Positions 11,451-23,200 of a stretch of DNA of 64,000 bases are shown piece by piece. The position numbers and the translations under genes were made by a program. Origin of the DNA: Stenogyne calaminthoides. Its lineage: Eukaryota > Streptophyta > Magnoliopsida > Lamiales > Lamiaceae. Positions within the stretch are counted from its first letter, which is position 1. Every line of letters starts with the position of its first letter. The notes under the pieces were generated by a model that was not told the origin of the DNA, ran no database searches, and was given only the letters and a program-made list of their open reading frames with translations. The stretch covers positions 16,552,691 to 16,616,690 of the forward strand of contig JBBCBC010000034.1 of the NCBI GenBank assembly GCA_037126765.1, in the 5' to 3' direction.

Positions 11451-13240
11451 GTTTTGTAACACACTAACCTCTCAAGTATAAGAGGATCATTTCGTGCCCA
11501 GTTAAATATCGATCTACGGGACTAGGATGGTGAATATAGCCCAATTGCTATGTGTTGTCGCATGATTATAGTGTGAAATAATTTGGAAACTTAAAACAAG
11601 CAACAATTAACTAAGCAAACAAGTAACAAACAATAAACTAGTAAGCAAACAAGTAAAGCAACTAGATTAAAGTGTTTTATGTTTTGTGAGTGAGAGGTGT
11701 TCGAGTGTTGATCCTCGGATGATGTTCGATTAACTATTGCCTAGGTGGTTATCTCTACGTCCGATTAGTCCCTAAGAATGATCACAATTCATTAACCCTC
11801 ACCGTACTTGGTAAGCCTAGGATCCGGTTTCATTAAACTCCTAAGATCGAGATGGAATTCACTCTTTCTCACCCGGGTAATTGCAAAGGAAGGGTCCTCT
11901 AACTAACTAACTACTCCCCACCCTTGTGTTCCCACTTGAAGCATAGAGATCATTCACATTAATATCTTCATTTTCAACACTAGTGGCTAACTAGTGAATC
12001 AATGTGAACTAAGAGAATTCTAACGATCCTACCCAACTCTCGTTGCAATAGGAAGTGAATTGACTCAAAATCGGGAATCACACCAATACCTATCCGTCTA
12101 CCCCCATTTACCCAACTCTCGTTGCAATAAACTAGACAAAACGAACAAGCTAATAGCCCAACCCACCGAATTTGATCATTAAACAACCTATCATTCAAGA
12201 GACAACCATCAATAGAGATAATCCACCATTAACAAGTAATTAATCAATCATCAACCCAATTCACAACACCCAAACACAAAAGGACCTTAGCCCATGGTGC
12301 TACAAGCAATACCCATGGCTAATATGCTAACAAACAAGAAACCCATATGAAAATAAGCAATAAAAAATAAGTAAAAATAAATAAACACCTTACTCTTAAA
12401 ATTCAAGCTCCACACCATACAAAATCCATCAATACTCCTTGATATCTTGCTTAAAATTGAAATTGCAACTATATATATTCTATTCTATGAGAATATATGC
12501 TATCTATGGAAGCAAAATTGAAAAATAGGAAAAAGTATTAGTTGCAGCTCTAAACAGTATTACTTGCTCTCTTCCCCTTCACTCCCTATTGCTGCTGAAT
12601 GATGAAAAAAATGAAGTTGGGCCTTTTTATATGCTTTGGAATCAGTTGACACGTGTCCCTAGGGTTTTTTGGCAGCATCTCTATTTTTGGGCCAACTCGA
12701 CTCGAGCCAGGTTGCTCAGGTCGAGCTGGCCATAATCGTGCTCGCATTTTTGCTATTCCAGCAGCTCGACTCGAGCCAGGTTGCTTGGGTCGAGCTAACC
12801 ATAATTTTTCTCCAACCTACTGTACTCAAAATGCTCAAAATGCCGAGCACATTGGATCGACTCAAGCTGCCAGCTCGACTCGAGCAGTCTGGCTCGAGTC
12901 GAGTAGCACCAACAGCGCGACATTTTTGTTTCGCCTAAAACTCGAGCTCCTGAACTCCGATTGACTTGGTTCTTTTTGCGTTGAGACCCTCATTTCAATA
13001 TATTTAACATGGTTCAACTCTCTTCTCCTACATCCTTCTAGATCATAGCAGTTTATTTAATCAATCTAGCTCATTTTCACTCATTTCCTACACAAAAAGC
13101 AAAACACAACCTTTCTCCACATTTAGGTCAAATTGAGTGAAATTAATGCAATAAAAGCATGGATTCCTATCAGATTGAGCATGAAAATCACATAAATACG
13201 AGAAATTACGACATCCAATCATTAGACATCATGACGGATC
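11451..13240 (-). mobile_element. Unclassified insertion in the copia-1 leader, possibly a solo LTR in minus orientation
   Basis: Copia-2 runs straight from the ATTAACATGTT context to CGGATATCGATTAAG (38012-38040). In copia-1 the matching sites are about 1.8 kb apart, so this block is an insertion. On the minus strand it would start TGATGTCTAATG and end TTACAAAACA, with a TATA box reading ATATAAAAAGG near 12625, which suits a solo LTR. No clean target duplication could be identified, and the ends are uncertain by a few bases. Bases 12690-12905 contain repeats rich in CTCGACTCGAG. Confidence 0.5.
12690..12905. repeat. CTCGACTCGAG-rich tandem repeat inside the leader insertion
   Basis: Two tandem units of about 72 bp start at 12690 and 12763 with the same words (CTCGACTCGAGCCAGGTTGC, then GTCGAGCT). 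A third, partly inverted copy at 12868-12905 pairs CTCGACTCGAG with CTCGAGTCGAG. Open frames on the plus strand here (12653-12964) follow from the repeat and are unlikely to be genes. Confidence 0.6.
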
Positions 13241-13807
13241 TCGATTAAGCAATTAATACCCCCCCTTTAAAATGTTCCTCACTAAAATATGGTTTTCTCA
13301 TTAATTTGATAAGATGTCTTCCATCAAAATTAAAAGTAAACCGGAGATTTTGTTCCAATGAGTACTTAAAGACCCTCGTCTTTTGCTCGGATCTACATCT
13401 AACGGGACTTTTATAGGGATATGAAATGTCGCCGCTTGATGGTTGTAAACCAACTTAACTTTATTTCGCTAGCCCTCGCGGGGAATAAAGGGTAAGGGAC
13501 ATCAGTCGAACTAGGTTCGACAAACTAGGAATTACAGTTTTGCAATTGGTTTGGAGACCTACCAGTTATGCTATTATAATGATCAGCCCTCGCTGGGATT
13601 ATGATAGTAGTAATGTAGATCCTAGTCCATTATAATTTATATTTGATATAAATTCGTACTTTTTCGATGAAGTCGTTAAGTATGTGAAAATAATTGAGAC
13701 AAAATAAACACAAAAGAAAGACCATGTTTATTTTGATTGCTGAATATTGATCATAGGAATTATGTGTTTAATTCCTATTTTATTTTATTTCTCTTGGTTA
13801 GTTGAAA
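13241..13807 (+). other. Distal leader of copia-1, no gene seen
   Basis: This stretch aligns with 38035-38590 of copia-2 and ends just before gag. It contains a hairpin-forming CTTTATT-AATAAAG stem (about 13459-13490) around CTAGCCCTCGCGGGG. It holds no recognisable coding sequence. Confidence 0.55.
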
Positions 13808-14480
13808 TGTATAATTGTTATTGAAATGTGTTTTGGAAACAAACTAAATTGGCTAGGCCAAATTTTCTGGACTGGCACCGAAACATGTGTTTGGTGCTAA
13901 GGCAAGAAAAGATTGAGTACGTGTTGGACACGTATATCCCATTTACCCTTAAAGCTGATACTCTGAGGCAGCCACGTTTGACGTAGCATCAAGAGGATAC
14001 TTCCCAGGCCCAGTATGTGATGTTGCTCGGCATGACTCCCGATAAACATAGGCAACATGAGAGAATGGGTCCCTTCGAAATGCTCAAGCATCTGAAGGAT
14101 CTCTTTGATTTTGAATCTCGTTTTGAGTTTTATGAAGTGATGAGAGATTTGTTCAGATGCCGGTTAGCCAAAGAAGTGAAGATTTCACCTCATGTGCTAA
14201 TGATGATAGGCCTAATTGAGAAACTTGGTAATTTAGGCATTGAGCTAAAAGACCAATGTTTTCATTTATGCTATCCTCCAGTCGCTTCCGGATACATATT
14301 CTAGCTTCATTGTGAACTGCAATATGAATAAGAAGGATGCGGCCATGGCTGAATTTCACAACGTGCTCAAGACTTTTGAGTTCACTTCACTAAGATGGTG
14401 TTCAAAAGAAGGAGCGGGTAGACAAGGATGTGTGCCTCTACTATAAGTAGAAGATGGCACTGGAAGAAGGACTATAAGGT
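13808..14480 (+). pseudogene. Copia-1 gag remnant
   Basis: The reading frame resembles copia-2 gag residue by residue (LDWHRNM, LRQEKIEYVLDT, GMTPDKHRQHERMGPFEM, LKHLKDLFDFESR) but is broken by stops (for example near 13826 and 13986) and frame changes after 14280. The zinc knuckle at about 14429-14475 has lost two cysteines, with Tyr in place of Cys at the second and last positions, and carries a stop. It cannot make a functional capsid protein. Confidence 0.8.
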
Positions 14481-17400
14481 TCTGGTTGGTAAAAGGAATA
14501 CACTAAGTACTTCTGGCACTAGAACATCTATGTTTGTTATTAAGATAAACATGTCCACTGATAGCGCTAACTACTTGGTATTGAATACCGGATATGACTC
14601 TCACATTTGCACTAATGTGAAAAGGGCTCATGTGTCTTAGGACAGTTAGGGCGGTGAAGTTGTCCTACACGTGGAAATGAAGCAAGAATTGCTAATTGAA
14701 CTTGTGAGGGCTTATGTGTTAGGCTTACCCTTTGCTTTTAGATTAGAACTTAATGATTGCCATCTAGTTCTTTCTATTACTCGCAACATGTATTTGTTGC
14801 ATTATGGATATGATGTTCTTAATATACAAAATAAAAGACTCAAACTTAGTAATCATGAAAACCCGACTTACTTATGGCATTGTAGAACTTGATCATGTAA
14901 ACGAGAAAAGAATTGCAAGGTTAAGAAAGTTAGACTACTTAACCCCATTCAACTTTGAGTCTTATGGTAATTGTGAATCTTATCTCATGGGCAAGATGAT
15001 CAACAGACCATTTTCTGGGAAATGGGTGCATGCCAAAGAAGTTCTAGAGTTGATCTGCAACGATGTTTGTGGACCATTGTCCACTCTTGCTAGGGGTCAC
15101 TTCGGATACTTCGTCACTTTTACTGATGATTTCTCAAGATACGGATACGTGTATCTTATGAAACACAAATTCGAATCTTTTGAGAAATTCAAATAGTTTA
15201 AGACTGAAGTAGAGAAGTAACTTGGTAAGAGTATCAAGACTCTTCGATCGGATCGAGGAGGTGAATACCTTAACCATGAATTCACTGATTACTTGAAGTT
15301 ACATGGAATCCAGTCACAATGGACTACTCCCGGAACACCTCAGATGAACGGTGTGTCCGAGAGAAGAAACCAAACCCTATTAGACATGGTGAGGTCCATG
15401 ATGAGCTTTTCCCATCTTCCAACATTCGTATGGGATATGCGTTACAAACCTCAATTTACATCCTGAATAGGATTCCATCTAAATCGGTTGAGCATACACC
15501 ATATGAGCCATGGTGTGGCAAGAAGCCAACTTTTACACATATCTAACATGGGGTTGCCCCGTGATTGTGAAAATGATGCTTACTGACAAGTTGGAATCCA
15601 AAGGTGAAAAGGGTTACTTTGTGGGATATCCTAAAGAAACTAAAGGATATTACTTCTATCTACCTGAGAAATAATCAGTGATTGTTTCTAGGCAGACCAA
15701 GTTCCTCGAAGAAGATTATGTCTTTAAGGAACAAGGTCGTAAGCTGATAGAACTTGAAGAAATTCAAGAACCACAAATTAACAAAGAGACTGATATATTG
15801 TCAAAGCAACATGACAAGGAATCAGTGAGAGCATTCAACAACTTTCACAGTGGGAGTGTTTCACTAGGTGATCGTCTTTCAGCCAGTGGGAGCGTAATTG
15901 GAGTAGGCTTGCCATTGCAAGAACCTCCAAGTGGGCTGAATGAGAACAACATAGTTCAAACCCCCGCCCAAGAGGCATTTGAAAGTGTAGCTCTTGAAGA
16001 ATCTCCGGACATTGATGAAATCAATGCACCACAAAATTTTCACGATCAGAATGTACAGCCTGCACAACCATAGCTCCGTAAGTCAATCAAGAATCGTAAT
16101 CCGCCCATTAGATGCGGTTACCTCTTGGAGGAACTCGATAATATGGACATACCGGATAAGGACGATCCTAATACATATTCTGAAGAAATATCAATTATTG
16201 ATTAAGGGAAGTGGCATGAAGCCATGAAATCCGAGATGAACTTGATGTATACCAATCAAGTCTAGGACTTGGTTGAGTTGCCTAAAGGGGTTAGACCCAT
16301 ATGTTGCAATTGGGTCCTCAAGTGAGAGACCGATGCAAATGACAAAGTACAAACCTACAAAACTAGGTTGGTGGCGAAAGGTTATAATCAACGCAAAGAC
16401 ATTGACTATGATAAGACCTTCTCACCAGTTGCAAAGATCAAGTCCATTCGAATTTTACTTGCGATAACAACACACTATGATTATGAAATTTGAGAAATGG
16501 ATGTCAAAACAGCTTTCCTCAATGGAAACATTGTTAAGGAAGTGTTTATGACTCAAACGGAAGGTTTTACGTTTAAGCCAAATTCTAATCTAGTATGCAA
16601 GCTAAAGATATCCATTTATGGATTGAAGCAAGGTTCTAAGAGTTGGAATATCCGATTTGATGAAGCTATCAAGTCCTTTTGACTTCATCATTAATTCGGA
16701 AGATCCTTGCATTTATAGTAAACGCAGTGGGAAGAATATTATTTTCATAGGTATGTCAATGACATATTAATTTTGGAAAACAATATCCCGTTAATGCAGT
16801 CCGTTAAAGATTTATTGTTAAAGACCTTCATGATGAAGGGGCTTGGTGGAGCCTGCTACATCATAGGGATCAAGATCCACAGAGATAGATCCAAGAGGAT
16901 GTTGAGGCTGTCACAGTCCACCTATGTAGACAAAGTGTTGAAGCATTTTGCGATAGAGAACTCTAAGATAGGGTCTCTACCGGCAAATCATGGGATAAAG
17001 CTGTCAAAGAAGGATTGTCCTTCTGTTGAAGCTTATGTCAAGCACATGAAAGATGTCCCATATGCATATGCAATTAGGTAAATCATGTACGCCATGACTT
17101 GCACTAGGCCAAACATGGCCTACGCCATCTTCATCACTGGTAGATACCAACAGAATCCAGGTGAGTCTCATTTGGATTCTTTGTCGAATAATTCCAAGTA
17201 TCTCGCATTTAACTAAAGAATGTTTTCTTATCTATGGTGGGAATGTCGAGAACTAGTAGTGGTGGTTAAGTGACCATTAAGTTTCAATCCGACTGTGATG
17301 ATTACAAATCACAGTCAGATTACGTTTCACTCTCAATAATGAAGCAGTCTGTTGGAATAGTTCCAAGCAAAATGATCAAAAATTAAACAACCGAAGTTGA

Positions 17401-17737
17401 GTACATTGCTGTATTAGAAGTCTCAAGGAGGCTGTCTGGATTTTATAGTTCTTAAGAGAACTAGGGGTAGTTTCGAGTGCTAGTTGTCTAATAAAGTTAT
17501 ATTATGACAATGTTGGTGCGAATGCGCAAGCAAAGGATATGAGATCAGCAAACAGAAACAAGCATATACCTAGACTTATCATTTGATCCGAGAGATCATA
17601 AGGATAGGAGAAATGGAATTAAAGTGTATTTTCACATATTTAATTTGGAAGATCATTTCACCAAAACACTGAGTGTTCATGTACACACTAGACATTTTGA
17701 TGATCTAGGGGTTAGACATGTAGGTGATTGACTCTAG
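14481..17737 (+). pseudogene. Copia-1 pol remnant: protease, integrase, reverse transcriptase, RNase H
   Basis: Domains are in Ty1/copia order. The protease site at about 14575-14595 reads LVLNTG, so the catalytic Asp is Asn. Integrase covers 14880-15560, with NDVCGP (first Asp, near 15060), LRSDRGGEY (second Asp, near 15243) and MNGVSERRN (Glu, near 15345). RT covers 16250-17090 with TAFLNGNI and GLKQGSKSWN, but the YVDD box near 16750 reads YVND. RNase H (17100-17730) survives only as scattered words. Many stops and frameshifts separate these pieces. Copia-2 is the best intact comparison in this window. Confidence 0.88.
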
Positions 17738-17739
17738 TC

Positions 17740-17751
17740 CAAGTGGGAGAT
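17740..17751 (+). other. Copia-1 polypurine tract
   Basis: AAGTGGGAGA directly before the 3' LTR start TGTTAGTGTTAG. The same tract occurs at 51759-51769 in copia-2 and inverted at 43410-43420 in copia-3. Confidence 0.75.
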
Positions 17752-18910
17752 TGTTAGTGTTAGTGTCCTAGAGACAATCTATTGTAAGAACATAATACTC
17801 GATGATATTCAGTTTGATTTAATATTATAGATTATCTAATATTAATGTATGGCAATACACTTGTATGAATATTATGTTTTATTGTTTGCATTTATTCATA
17901 CAAATGTTCCCATGAGTCATTGCTGTCATTGAGGTTGTGAGAACTCAGATGACTTAAACATGATTCTCAAATAGCCCCGATCAAGGATCATCAAGAATGG
18001 GATATTGATGATGCAATGGAGATTTGTGTGCGATCTGCATCATACTCTTAGAGAGTGTAATAAGATCTCACTTACTACGAGATACTAGGTATCTCATGAT
18101 GGATGCACAAATACCTTAGAGGGTATTGGTATACCCATCAGAGAAACCGTTTGATGTATTTCCACTATATGTGTCTACGGGTGTCTCGGTTAGTGGGAGC
18201 GATGCGATACTCCTTTGACTTGAGGTCAACACGCACGACATGTATGGAGTGATGAACTTTGACCATGACCGACGCTTGCACCCATCTATGGGTAGATATG
18301 ACTTGGATTGGGTTCATCACGAAGTGCATATCCGTGGTAGTTGAGCCAAGAATAGGATTCATTCCTCAATGTGGATTTAGACAGAATACTCATCTTCTCA
18401 TCATAATTGGATCAAAGTCATCGGCCGATGCACGTCAACTTAGACTTTGTGGCTAAGTGTGACATACATGATCAATTAGTGATTAGAGATAAATTGATTA
18501 AGTTATTTGAATAGATAGACACTTCATCATGTTCAAGACTTAATCGAGTATTCGCGAATGAAAGGAGGAAATCGCAATAGCCCATGTTTCAGTTACATGT
18601 AGTTGCACATTTCTCGCAACGTACCTCATATATTTAGAATGTCTGATTTATTGTCTAGGGTTCAATTAAGACAGTTAGTTTGACTAATCGCTCGATATAT
18701 GAGGGCATATGGTCACACAACAAGTAGTTCCCTTTTACGGATTATAGTTGGTTGATTAAATGTTAAATTTGATTTAATATTTAATTTATGGAGAATTAAT
18801 TAATAATAGATTAATTTGGAATTAATTATTATTAATGTTTAATTAAATTGAATTTAATTAAATATGATTCCCAATAATAATATATGGAATATTATTATAG
18901 GATTTAATAT

Positions 18911-20511
18911 TGTTGGGATATTTTAGTTTTGATTAATTATGCCAAAATATTATCAACTTGTGTTATTTAAGATAATCTCTGAGATAACAAGTTGAGGGGA
19001 ACGAAGAACAAATTGAGGGGAACTCACGAAATCGGATGAAGATGATCGAGATCGGGCGAGGTCATGAACGAAGTACGATCAAGATCGGATGAAATAGGAT
19101 GAGTTTCGAGTAAATGTGATGAGCTAAACAAGAAGAAACATCTTGATTTTTGAAGAAGAAATGCCGATCGATTTGATAAGAAATGATGATCTGAGGAATA
19201 AATCTGATCTTGTCTAGCTGTCTTTGAAGGATCGATCTGCGATTCGATATATGCGAAACAGATTAAATAAATCGGCAGAATGTATAGGATCAGATTTTGC
19301 AAGAATCGAGTCTTGATTCGGTATAATCGATCGGATCAATCGGATCGATTATCTGATAACAAATAATCTGATAACAAATTATCTGGATAGGATCATTTAT
19401 GCGATATCGAATCGGTATCACGAGATCAGATAAATCAGATCAGTATTTATCGGAATCGAATCAGTATGTCGCGATACGAATCAATATCGGATATGACGAT
19501 ATGAATCAATTTATCAGATCGATTTATCTTTGAAACAGATCGATCGGTTATCTTGAACTAATGCGATTTGATCAATCGATCGTCGAAAGGAATCGAAGCG
19601 ATAAACGATAATTCGGCGGTGATCGGATCCAGATTAGACACCGCAGCGGTGATCAATGAGAAGATAACAACATATATGGATGTGACATAAAAGGCTGCAA
19701 AACAACGGTCTGCAAAAAAAAAGAAAATTTGGAAGATTATTAGTATGGATTTGAATATTACTCTCCAGCGGTAATATTCAAATCCACACTATAAATACAT
19801 TCTTAGCTTCAAAAGAAGATAATGGAGGATCTGCAAAGTGAAACTAAAAGCCAAATATTCAAGCAACTCCATTCAAGAACACAGAGCATTACATATCCAA
19901 ATTTACCCAAGAGTGTTCTTCATTGTATCTAAGCAAAAAATGCCATATCTAGCTTAGAGAGATTTTTCCCATCCTTAGCATTGAATTTAAACAAATGTAG
20001 GGAAAAAATCTCACCCTAGTTTGAAACCAAACAAACCTTACCAAAATCGGTTTGATAGGTTAAGTTTGTAGGTGAGTGGGAACTCGATAAACATCTAAGC
20101 AATCCCGAAAGGGAGGGTAGGCAATCCGTGAGGGTGATAAGTCCCGTTTGAGTGAGAACTTCATTAAACATCTATAAGCGATCCCGTGAGGGTGATAAGT
20201 CCCGTTTGAGTGTGAACTTGGTAAACATCATTGGGTGTTGGACTAACACGGTAAACTAAGTCCGTTTGGTTAAGTCGATTGCCCATGAAGGGAAGAGTGG
20301 ATGTAGGGGCGAGTTGTCCGAACCACTATAAAATTGTGTGTTCTTTCTTTGCTTTTATGTTATTACTTGCCTTATGCATTCGATTATAAGCAAAACACAC
20401 ATCGTTCTTAAAAGCAAAAAAAAAATAAATTGGAATCACTCTGCCCTCTTTTATTTTATATGCATTACATGGTATTTTCCGCGTTCTTGGGTTTTCAAAT
20501 CGGGACCATCA
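18911..20511 (+). repeat. Left LTR of the short-internal element
   Basis: This copy starts TGTTGGG and ends CCATCA. The first half is rich in GATC, ATCGAT and ATCGGAT words. The distal part has tandem units carrying GGTGATAAGTCCCGTTTGAGTG (about 20130-20215). The end, from about 20330, matches 21920-22098 closely. Confidence 0.8.
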
Positions 20512-20713
20512 ATTGGTATCGAGCGGGTTGTTCAAAAGGTCCTTTGTTTTTCAATGTGGATTTACGAACTAATACCATCAATTGGTATCGAGGGGAGTTC
20601 AAACGTTCACAACTTTTCAAAGTGACCACGAACCGATCTTTTAAAACAAAACCCGATCTCTGTAAAAGTGCATATATTTTAATGTTTTGGCGTCATTATC
20701 AAAAAGTGGAAAT
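20512..20713 (+). other. 202-bp internal domain with primer site and polypurine tract
   Basis: TGGTATCGAGCG at 20514-20525 is close to the initiator-Met primer site TGGTATCAGAGC. The junction words ACCATCA-ATTGGTATCGAG occur again at 20574-20592. AAAAAGTGGAAAT (20701-20713) serves as polypurine tract directly before the right LTR. There is no coding potential. Confidence 0.75.
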
Positions 20714-22098
20714 TGTTGGGATATTTTAGTTTTGATTAATTATGCCAAAAAATATTATCAAATGTTATTTAAGATAATCTCTGATAACAAGTTGAGGGGA
20801 ACGAAGAACAAATTGAGGGGAACTCACGAAATCGGATGAAGATGATCGAGATTGATCAAGATCGGATGAGTAGGATGAGTTAAAATAAACCGATGAGCTA
20901 AACAAGAAGAAACATCTTTGATTTTTGAAGAAGAAATGCCGATCTTGATCTTGATGCAGTCTGGTAATCTGATCTTGTCTGATCATCTTTGAACCGGGAT
21001 CTGATCCAAGAATTGCAATTTATATATGATATCAGATCAAGATATACGATAGAATGGTTATCTGGAGATCGGTTTATTTAATCGGATAAATCGCGAATCG
21101 AATCAGGCACAAATTTTATTCGGAACCACATTATGTCGGCGATCTTTTTTTTTTAATGTTGTCGATATTTCGATTATCTTTGAAAACAGATCGAATCTGT
21201 TATCTTTGAGGCGATCTGCGATTCGATCTGATCGAGATCAGATCGAGAATCGAAGCGAATAGATCAATTAGACACCAAAAAGCGGTGATCAATAAGAAAT
21301 AACAACATATATGGATGTTTTAAAAAATTAAAGGCGAAAAAGGACAAAGAAAAATTAGTATATTTGAAATTAAATTCAAATAAAATTCGCTTCAAAAAGA
21401 AGATAATGGAGGACCGCGCTTAAAAGCGAAACTAAAAAGCCAAATATTCAAGCAACTCCATTCAAGAAACACGAGCATTACATATCCAAATTTACCCAAG
21501 AGTGTTCTTCATTGTATCTAAGCAAAAATGCCATATCCTAAGCTTAGATTTTTTTCCCATCCTTAGCATTGAAGGCTAGAAAACAAATGTAGGGGAAAAT
21601 CTCAATTTAGTTAAAAAACCAAACAAACCTTACCAAAATCGGTTTGATAGGTTAAGTTTGTAGGTGAGTGGGAACTCGATAAACATTTAAGCAAAAAAGG
21701 GAGGGTAATCCCCGTGGCGGTGATAAGTCCCGTTTGAGTGAGAACTTCGTTAAACATCTATAAAGCGATCCCGTGAGGGTGATAAGTCCCGTTTGAGTGT
21801 GAACTTCGGTAAACATCTGTTGGTGTTGGACTAACACGGTAAACTAAGTCCGATTGGTTAAGTCGGTGCCCCATGAAGGGAAGAGTGGATGTAGGGCGAG
21901 TTGTAGAACCACTATAAAATTGTGTGTTGTTTTTCTTTGCTTTATGTTATTACTTGCCTTATGTATTAGATTATAAGCAAAACACACATCGTTCTTAAAA
22001 GCAAAAAAAATAAATTGGAATCACTCTGCCCTCACCCCTATTTTATATGCATTACATGGTATTTTCCGCATTCTTGGGTTTTCAAATCGGGACCATCA
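20714..22098 (+). repeat. Right LTR of the short-internal element
   Basis: This copy starts TGTTGGGATATTTTAG like the left LTR and ends GGGACCATCA. It is about 216 bp shorter because of many scattered deletions, especially in the region matching 19320-19800. Confidence 0.8.
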
Positions 22099-22550
22099 AA
22101 TATATATGGAATCAAATTCGTAGAGATTTGATATACATGGGACTTAAATCCGTAGAGATTTTATATATAGGAATAAATCGTATAGATTTATTTAAATAAA
22201 GATTGGGGATTTTATTTCTCAATCGGGCTAGCTTAAGATTTAAGCTGAGCCTCTCTATATATACAAGCTCTTGGGAATTCACAAATAACGTTAATTCATA
22301 TTTTCTTCATAAAATCTAGAATATGAATTTTCCTAGCAAATTCCGTCTCAGATCCAACGCTGACAAATCTGTGCAAGTCCGTGAATGGGGATTACGTGGA
22401 TACCATAGTTGAGAAATCTGCTATCGAATCACTGTAAGGTTTCTCGTTATGATTATTGTAATCGTTTATGCAATTATATGTTCGTTGTTGGTGAACTGTT
22501 TATTTCCGCTGCGCATGTATTACGTGTTTACGTGCCTCTAAATTCCAACT

Positions 22551-23041
22551 ATTTTATTAAGTAAACGCAAGAAAGCAAGTGCCCGAGCGGTTGTGATACC
22601 CGCTCAGGCGCCCAAAGGTCCCGTGTTCGGTCCCCCTTGGGAGCGAAAATTTGCCTAATTTAATTGGGAGGTTTTGTGGCTTATATATGATATGCTTGGT
22701 GGTTGAGTTCGAGATGGTCCGTGGTTCGGGTGGTTCGGTGCCCACCGGGGTGCCCCTAGGCTCGGGTTCGAACCACCGCGACCTTTTTTTTTTCGTAAAT
22801 TCACGATTTTAGCGACGAATATAATAACAATTTTTTTTAAAAAAAATTAATTTTTTTAAAAATAAATAAATAAATAAAATAAAAATTCAAAAAATGACAA
22901 ATATCAAAAAAGCGCCGCTACGATTAGCGACCCTCGATTCAACGACTGATTATTTTCCGTTGCCAAAACGGTCGCTAATGTCGTTAGCGACGGTTTTTTC
23001 TGTCGCTAAACCCGTCGTTAAACCCCGTCTTTTTTGTAGTG
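22551..23041 (+). mobile_element. 3' end of a CACTA (En/Spm-like) transposon, CACTA-1
   Basis: The segment ends CCGTCTTTTTTGTAGTG, the inverse of the CACTACAAAAAAGACGG terminus. The last 120 bp carry subterminal repeats in both orientations around TTAGCGACGG and GTCGCTAA. GAA (23042-23044) would be the right half of a 3-bp target duplication. The left part is absent: copia-1 abuts at 22550, so copia-1 probably inserted into this transposon and the other end lies left of the window. CACTA-2 at 55118-56884 has the same terminus but different subterminal repeats. Confidence 0.7.
22572..22786 (+). repeat. Two-part tRNA-like module in CACTA-1
   Basis: The first unit has GTGCCCGAGCGGTTGTG, close to the D-arm of Leu/Ser tRNAs (box A), followed by GTGTTCGGTCCCC (box B-like). 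About 60-100 bp on, the second unit has GTGGTTCGGGTGGTTCGGTGC and GGGTTCGAACC, a near-perfect box B. A run of T follows. The homologous module is at 56508-56712. It may be a captured SINE or a tRNA-like domain. It is not an intact tRNA gene, because no complete cloverleaf with matching acceptor stem is evident. Confidence 0.5.
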
Positions 23042-23200
23042 GAACAGTTGTTTTAATAGTGAGCAATGTGATTTTTGGAAAAATATTTAAGAATAACGTT
23101 TTAGCTAATTCATATTTAATACACAAATTTAAATTAAATTAATTAGTTAAGTACTGAAAATCTCGAAACACGACGTAATGTTAGTGAAAGCAGATAACAA

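Larger units (their letters stand above)
18911..22098 (+). mobile_element. Nested non-autonomous LTR element with very short internal domain
   Basis: The insertion starts TGTTGGGATATT, ends GGGACCATCA and is flanked by a perfect 5-bp target duplication, AATAT (18906-18910 and 22099-22103). Removing it restores the uninterrupted site seen in the 5' LTR near 9760. LTR copies are 18911-20511 (1601 bp) and 20714-22098 (1385 bp). Only 202 bp lie between them, with a primer-site-like sequence and a polypurine tract but no coding sequence. The LTRs differ by many small indels, so the insertion is not recent. It is TRIM-like in lacking proteins, but TRIM LTRs are usually a few hundred bp, so the proportions are unusual. 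Confidence 0.85.
17752..22550 (+). mobile_element. Copia-1 3' LTR, split by a nested LTR element
   Basis: The LTR proper is 17752-18910 plus 22099-22550, and the rest is the insertion at 18911-22098. It starts TGTTAGTGTTAG and ends TTCCAACT, where the expected final base A is T. By eye it differs from the 5' LTR at only a few bases per hundred. The TATA context CTCTCTATATATAC is at about 22251-22263. The flank beyond 22550 is CACTA sequence. Confidence 0.85.

Noticed and set aside
20338..20729. Overlapping plus-strand open frames at the end of the left LTR (18911 element)
   Set aside because: They run across the LTR end, primer site and polypurine tract, so they cannot be a conserved coding region.
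22572..22786. Functional tRNA genes
   Set aside because: Box A and B words are present but no complete cloverleaf, acceptor stem or anticodon arm can be drawn. The sequence is embedded in a transposon.
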